Source of the DNA: Mycobacteroides abscessus ATCC 19977
GTDB taxonomy: Bacteria > Actinomycetota > Actinomycetes > Mycobacteriales > Mycobacteriaceae
Reading direction: 5' to 3'
Length of the DNA stretch: 64,000 nucleotides
Assembly: GCF_000069185.1 (NCBI RefSeq)
Contig: NC_010397.1
Span: 2,976,001-3,040,000, forward strand
Under the pieces are notes generated by a model. It was not told the origin of the DNA, made no database searches, and worked only from the letters and a program-made list of their open reading frames with translations. Position numbers and translations under genes: made by a program. Positions 61,603-64,000 of the stretch are shown one piece after another. The number at the start of each line of letters is the position of its first letter. Within the stretch, counting starts at the first letter, position 1.

Positions 61603-62967
61603 GTGGTGTCAGTCGATGCATTAGTCACAGGCTTCAAGAACTCTTTGGCACCGAAAACAGCGCCGCCGTCGGTCGCGACCATCCTGCGGTCGGTGCTGTG
61701 GCCCGTGGCCATCATGGCGGTGATTCACCGCAGCTATGTGCTGGGCACCAACGGCTACATCACCGACGACTTCGGGCCCGTCTATCGCGCCGTCATCGCC
61801 TTCAAACTCCACCAGCCTGTCTACGGCGAGAACTTCAACTACGTCGACCCGCATTACATCTATCCACCGGGCGGCACGTTACTGTTGGCGCCCTTCGGAT
61901 ATCTGCCGGTGGACGCGTCGCGGTACTGGTTCATCACCATCAACACCATCGCGATCGTGATCGCGGCCTACTTCCTGCTGCGGCTGTTCAACTTCACGCT
62001 GGCCTCGGTGGCCGCACCCGCGCTGCTGCTGGCCATGTTCTGCACCGAGAGTGTCACCAACACACTGGTTTTCACCAACATCAACGGTGTGGTGCTGCTG
62101 CTGGAGGTGCTGTTCTTCCGCTGGTTGCTGCACGGCACCAAGAAATCCGAATGGTTGGCCGGGGTTGCCATCGGCCTCACGCTGGTGATCAAACCGCTGC
62201 TGGCTCCCCTGCTGTTGCTGCCGCTGTTGAATCGCCAATGGCGTGTGTTCGCCGCCGCGTTCGGCATTCCCGCCTTCTTCAATCTGGTGGCCCTGTACGG
62301 CCCCCGCAAGGTCAGGATCGTCGACGGCTGGGACTATCTGCGCCGCACCGTGAAGTACCTGGGCGAAACCCGCGATTACTTCAACAGCTCCATCGCCGGC
62401 AACGGCCTGTACTACGGGCTGCCCGAGCCGTTGATCGCCTTTTTGCGGATTGCTTTCCTGGCGATCGCCCTGGTCAGCGTGTGGCTGCTGTACAAGTACT
62501 ACCGTCGGCGCGATCCCAGGTTCTGGGCACTGACCACCGGCGGTGTGCTGTTGACCGCGTCTTTCCTGCTGCTGGGCCTGGGCCAGGGGTACTACTCGAT
62601 GGCGCTGTTCCCGTTCGTCATGACGATCGTGCTGCCCAATTCGGTGCTGAGGAACTGGCCCGCCTGGCTGGCGGTCTACGGGTTCTTTTCCATGGATCGC
62701 TGGCTGCTTGGCCATTGGCCCACCACGGGCCGCGCGCTGGAATACCTCAAGATCACCTACGGGTGGTGCCTGCTGCTGATCGTCGTGATGATGGTGCTGG
62801 TGCTTCGGTACCGGGATGCCCGGGCCGCTGGCACACTGGATCAAGGACTAGATCCGGAGTGGATGAGGGCCCAGACAGGCACTAAGGAGTCAGCAACCGA
62901 TGACGACATCGAACGACCCGAAGGTGAATCTGACCGACGAGCAGTGGCGGGAGCGACTGACTCCTGA
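61603..62967 (+). CDS. aftC: Arabinofuranosyltransferase AftC
   Basis: AftC adds alpha-1,3 branches to arabinan of arabinogalactan and lipoarabinomannan, using decaprenyl-phosphoryl-arabinose outside the membrane. The 454-residue protein has about ten membrane helices and the GT-C Asp-Asp motif in YITDDFGPVYRA. It also has the family stretches YIYPPGGTLLLAPFGYLP, FTNINGVVLLLEVLF and LKITYGWCLLLIV. These match Rv2673, and gene order agrees. GTG 61603 or GTG 61606 is the probable start; TTG 61564 is less likely. Its last 68 bases overlap the msrB gene. Confidence 0.94.
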   Translation: MVSVDALVTGFKNSLAPKTAPPSVATILRSVLWPVAIMAVIHRSYVLGTNGYITDDFGPVYRAVIAFKLHQPVYGENFNYVDPHYIYPPGGTLLLAPFGYLPVDASRYWFITINTIAIVIAAYFLLRLFNFTLASVAAPALLLAMFCTESVTNTLVFTNINGVVLLLEVLFFRWLLHGTKKSEWLAGVAIGLTLVIKPLLAPLLLLPLLNRQWRVFAAAFGIPAFFNLVALYGPRKVRIVDGWDYLRRTVKYLGETRDYFNSSIAGNGLYYGLPEPLIAFLRIAFLAIALVSVWLLYKYYRRRDPRFWALTTGGVLLTASFLLLGLGQGYYSMALFPFVMTIVLPNSVLRNWPAWLAVYGFFSMDRWLLGHWPTTGRALEYLKITYGWCLLLIVVMMVLVLRYRDARAAGTLDQGLDPEWMRAQTGTKESATDDDIERPEGESDRRAVAGATDS

Positions 62968-63313
62968 CGAGTTCGCGGTGCTGCGCCGTGCGGGCACCGA
63001 ACGACCGTTCGTCGGCGAGTACACCGACACCAAGACCGAGGGCGTGTACAACTGCCGGGCATGCGGCGCCGAACTGTTCCGCAGCACCGAGAAGTTCGAA
63101 TCCCATTGCGGCTGGCCGTCCTTCTTCGACCCGGCCAATTCCGACGCAGTGATTCTGCGGCCCGACGACTCGCTCGGTATGCGGCGGGTGGAGGTGCTGT
63201 GCGCCAACTGCCACAGCCACTTGGGCCACGTGTTCGAGGGCGAGGGATACCCCACGCCGACCGATCAGCGTTACTGCATCAACTCAATTAGTCTGCGGTT
63301 GGCACCACAGTAA
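62900..63313 (+). CDS. msrB: Peptide methionine-R-sulfoxide reductase
   Basis: MsrB repairs the R form of oxidised methionine in proteins. The 137-residue protein has the four zinc Cys (52 and 55 in NCRACG, 101 and 104 in CANC), the SHCGWPSF motif and the catalytic Cys126 in RYCINSISL. It starts inside the end of aftC, overlapping by 68 bases in another frame; AAGGAG lies 11 bases before the ATG. It matches Rv2674 in place. Confidence 0.96.
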   Translation: MTTSNDPKVNLTDEQWRERLTPDEFAVLRRAGTERPFVGEYTDTKTEGVYNCRACGAELFRSTEKFESHCGWPSFFDPANSDAVILRPDDSLGMRRVEVLCANCHSHLGHVFEGEGYPTPTDQRYCINSISLRLAPQ

Positions 63314-63621
63314 CGTCCCAATCGGCGGCCGCCTCGGCGCGAGATATTTGACCGGCCCAATGCGATCGCGATTGCCTGATGCGTCGATGGCCCGCAGCAG
63401 GCAATGTCGGCCCGGACTACCTGCTCTGGCTCGGCAGCATCGCTACGTTTATGGACGAGCAGCTGCTCAATATCAGTTCCCTGAAACCACTTTCGGGCCT
63501 TCTCCATCTGCACTCTGATGCGGCCCAACCTCTCGCCGGCCTCAGCGTCCGATCCAATGTCACCGCCAATTCATCGGCAGTCCAGCGCCGTTGAGTTACA
63601 CCATCAACCACATATGGCGGG
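63314..63621. other. 308-base space without a supported gene
   Basis: The stretch between msrB and the LppU-like gene carries several open frames on both strands. None has a ribosome site with family-like sequence, and all look like chance frames in GC-rich DNA. I see no strong hairpin either. Confidence 0.5.
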
Positions 63622-64000
63622 CTACCTCTGGACCTCCGTACAGACCGTGAACTTGCGCTGCGGGTGTTTGTAACCGCCCGACGGGCAGCCTTCCAGTGTT
63701 GTGGTGTCCAGGATGATCTTGAGTGGCTTGATTCGTTTGGGTGCGTTGGTGTCTGTGCAGACGACCTTGGCTACAGGCTGACCCAGGCTGATGCACGAGT
63801 CCTTGGCCCACGCCAAGTCCAGGCATGCGGTGTACTGCCCGGTGGCCTCGGAATTGTGATAGTAGGAACGATCGGTATCTCCGCATTCTTGCGGGATATT
63901 GACACGCTGCACGATCCGGTAGGTATTTCGGTCCGAGCCACAATCCACCACCGTCAACGACGCATTCACCAGCTCGCCGCCCAAATTCACACATCCACCC
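63622..64000 (-). CDS. LppU-like lipoprotein, 5' end outside window
   Basis: The frame runs open from the right edge down to a stop at 63622, giving at least 126 residues of a longer protein. The pattern CVNLGGELVNASLTVVDCG, VNIPQECGDTDRSYYH, YTACLDLAWAKDSCISLG and VVCTD gives evenly spaced cysteines. It resembles the secreted domain of the mycobacterial lipoprotein LppU (Rv2784c), from memory. A GTG at 63990 could be read as a start, but the homology seems to continue past it. The N-terminus and any lipobox are not visible. The function is unknown. Confidence 0.7.
   Translation of the reverse strand, partial: GGCVNLGGELVNASLTVVDCGSDRNTYRIVQRVNIPQECGDTDRSYYHNSEATGQYTACLDLAWAKDSCISLGQPVAKVVCTDTNAPKRIKPLKIILDTTTLEGCPSGGYKHPQRKFTVCTEVQR

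Noticed and set aside
63379..63611. Open frames on both strands after msrB as small proteins
   Set aside because: Composition looks random, no start signals are seen, and the frames overlap each other on opposite strands.
1..64000. Mobile elements, prophage, tRNA or rRNA genes
   Set aside because: I found no transposase, integrase, phage structural gene, tRNA-like cloverleaf or rRNA sequence on either strand by reading.

Overview
The window looks like chromosome of a rapidly growing mycobacterium of the genus Mycobacteroides (the chelonae/abscessus group). It is GC-rich, with dense coding, many GTG/TTG starts and ATGA stop-start overlaps. Two carboxylic acid reductase genes closely resemble the Mycobacteroides enzyme as I remember it. 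The right end keeps the gene order known in M. tuberculosis as Rv2668-Rv2674 (exported protein, GNAT, ZapE-like ATPase, RibD-like reductase, secreted hydrolase, AftC, MsrB). I see no rRNA, tRNA, CRISPR array, insertion sequence or prophage.

Region 1 (1-21156) is a purine and ureide catabolic island. A minus-strand operon carries a deaminase, an FAD subunit, a fused 2Fe-2S/molybdopterin oxidoreductase, XdhC, a beta-keto acid cleavage enzyme and a nitrilase-family amidase. Beside it stand guanine deaminase, uricase, 5-hydroxyisourate hydrolase, OHCU decarboxylase, an NCS2 permease fused to a degenerate second OHCU domain, a GntR regulator, a hydantoin/allantoin racemase, PuuE-type allantoinase, an NCS1 permease, a molybdopterin cytidylyltransferase-like protein, a DctA-type carrier, a CitE-like aldolase and allantoicase. 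Together they can take guanine or xanthine through urate and allantoin to ureidoglycolate and urea. Urease and ureidoglycolate lyase are not in the window.

Region 2 (21157-33131) holds an aldo/keto reductase, hydrolases, an SDR, a DUF1772 membrane protein and an orphan Mce protein. It also has a complete beta-oxidation-like operon (thiolase, SRPBCC, MaoC hydratase, SDR, acyl-CoA dehydrogenase, hydrolase) behind a TetR regulator.

Region 3 (33132-41176) has a SUKH-like lipoprotein, a frameshifted M48 peptidase, a YqeY protein, a TetR/MFS efflux pair with clear operator palindromes, a GNAT, a large membrane-anchored protein with DRWGY repeats and an RsdA-like outer domain, and a methyltransferase.

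Region 4 (41177-54706) has tandem carboxylic acid reductases with patches of near-identical DNA, an NTF2-like protein, a D-aminoacylase-like amidohydrolase, and a ferredoxin/ferritin-like diiron protein pair divergent from a TetR-UbiB kinase operon.

Region 5 (54703-64000) holds an SRPBCC protein, an epimerase, the conserved mycobacterial block with an FkbM methyltransferase inside it, and a partial LppU-like protein that runs off the right end.
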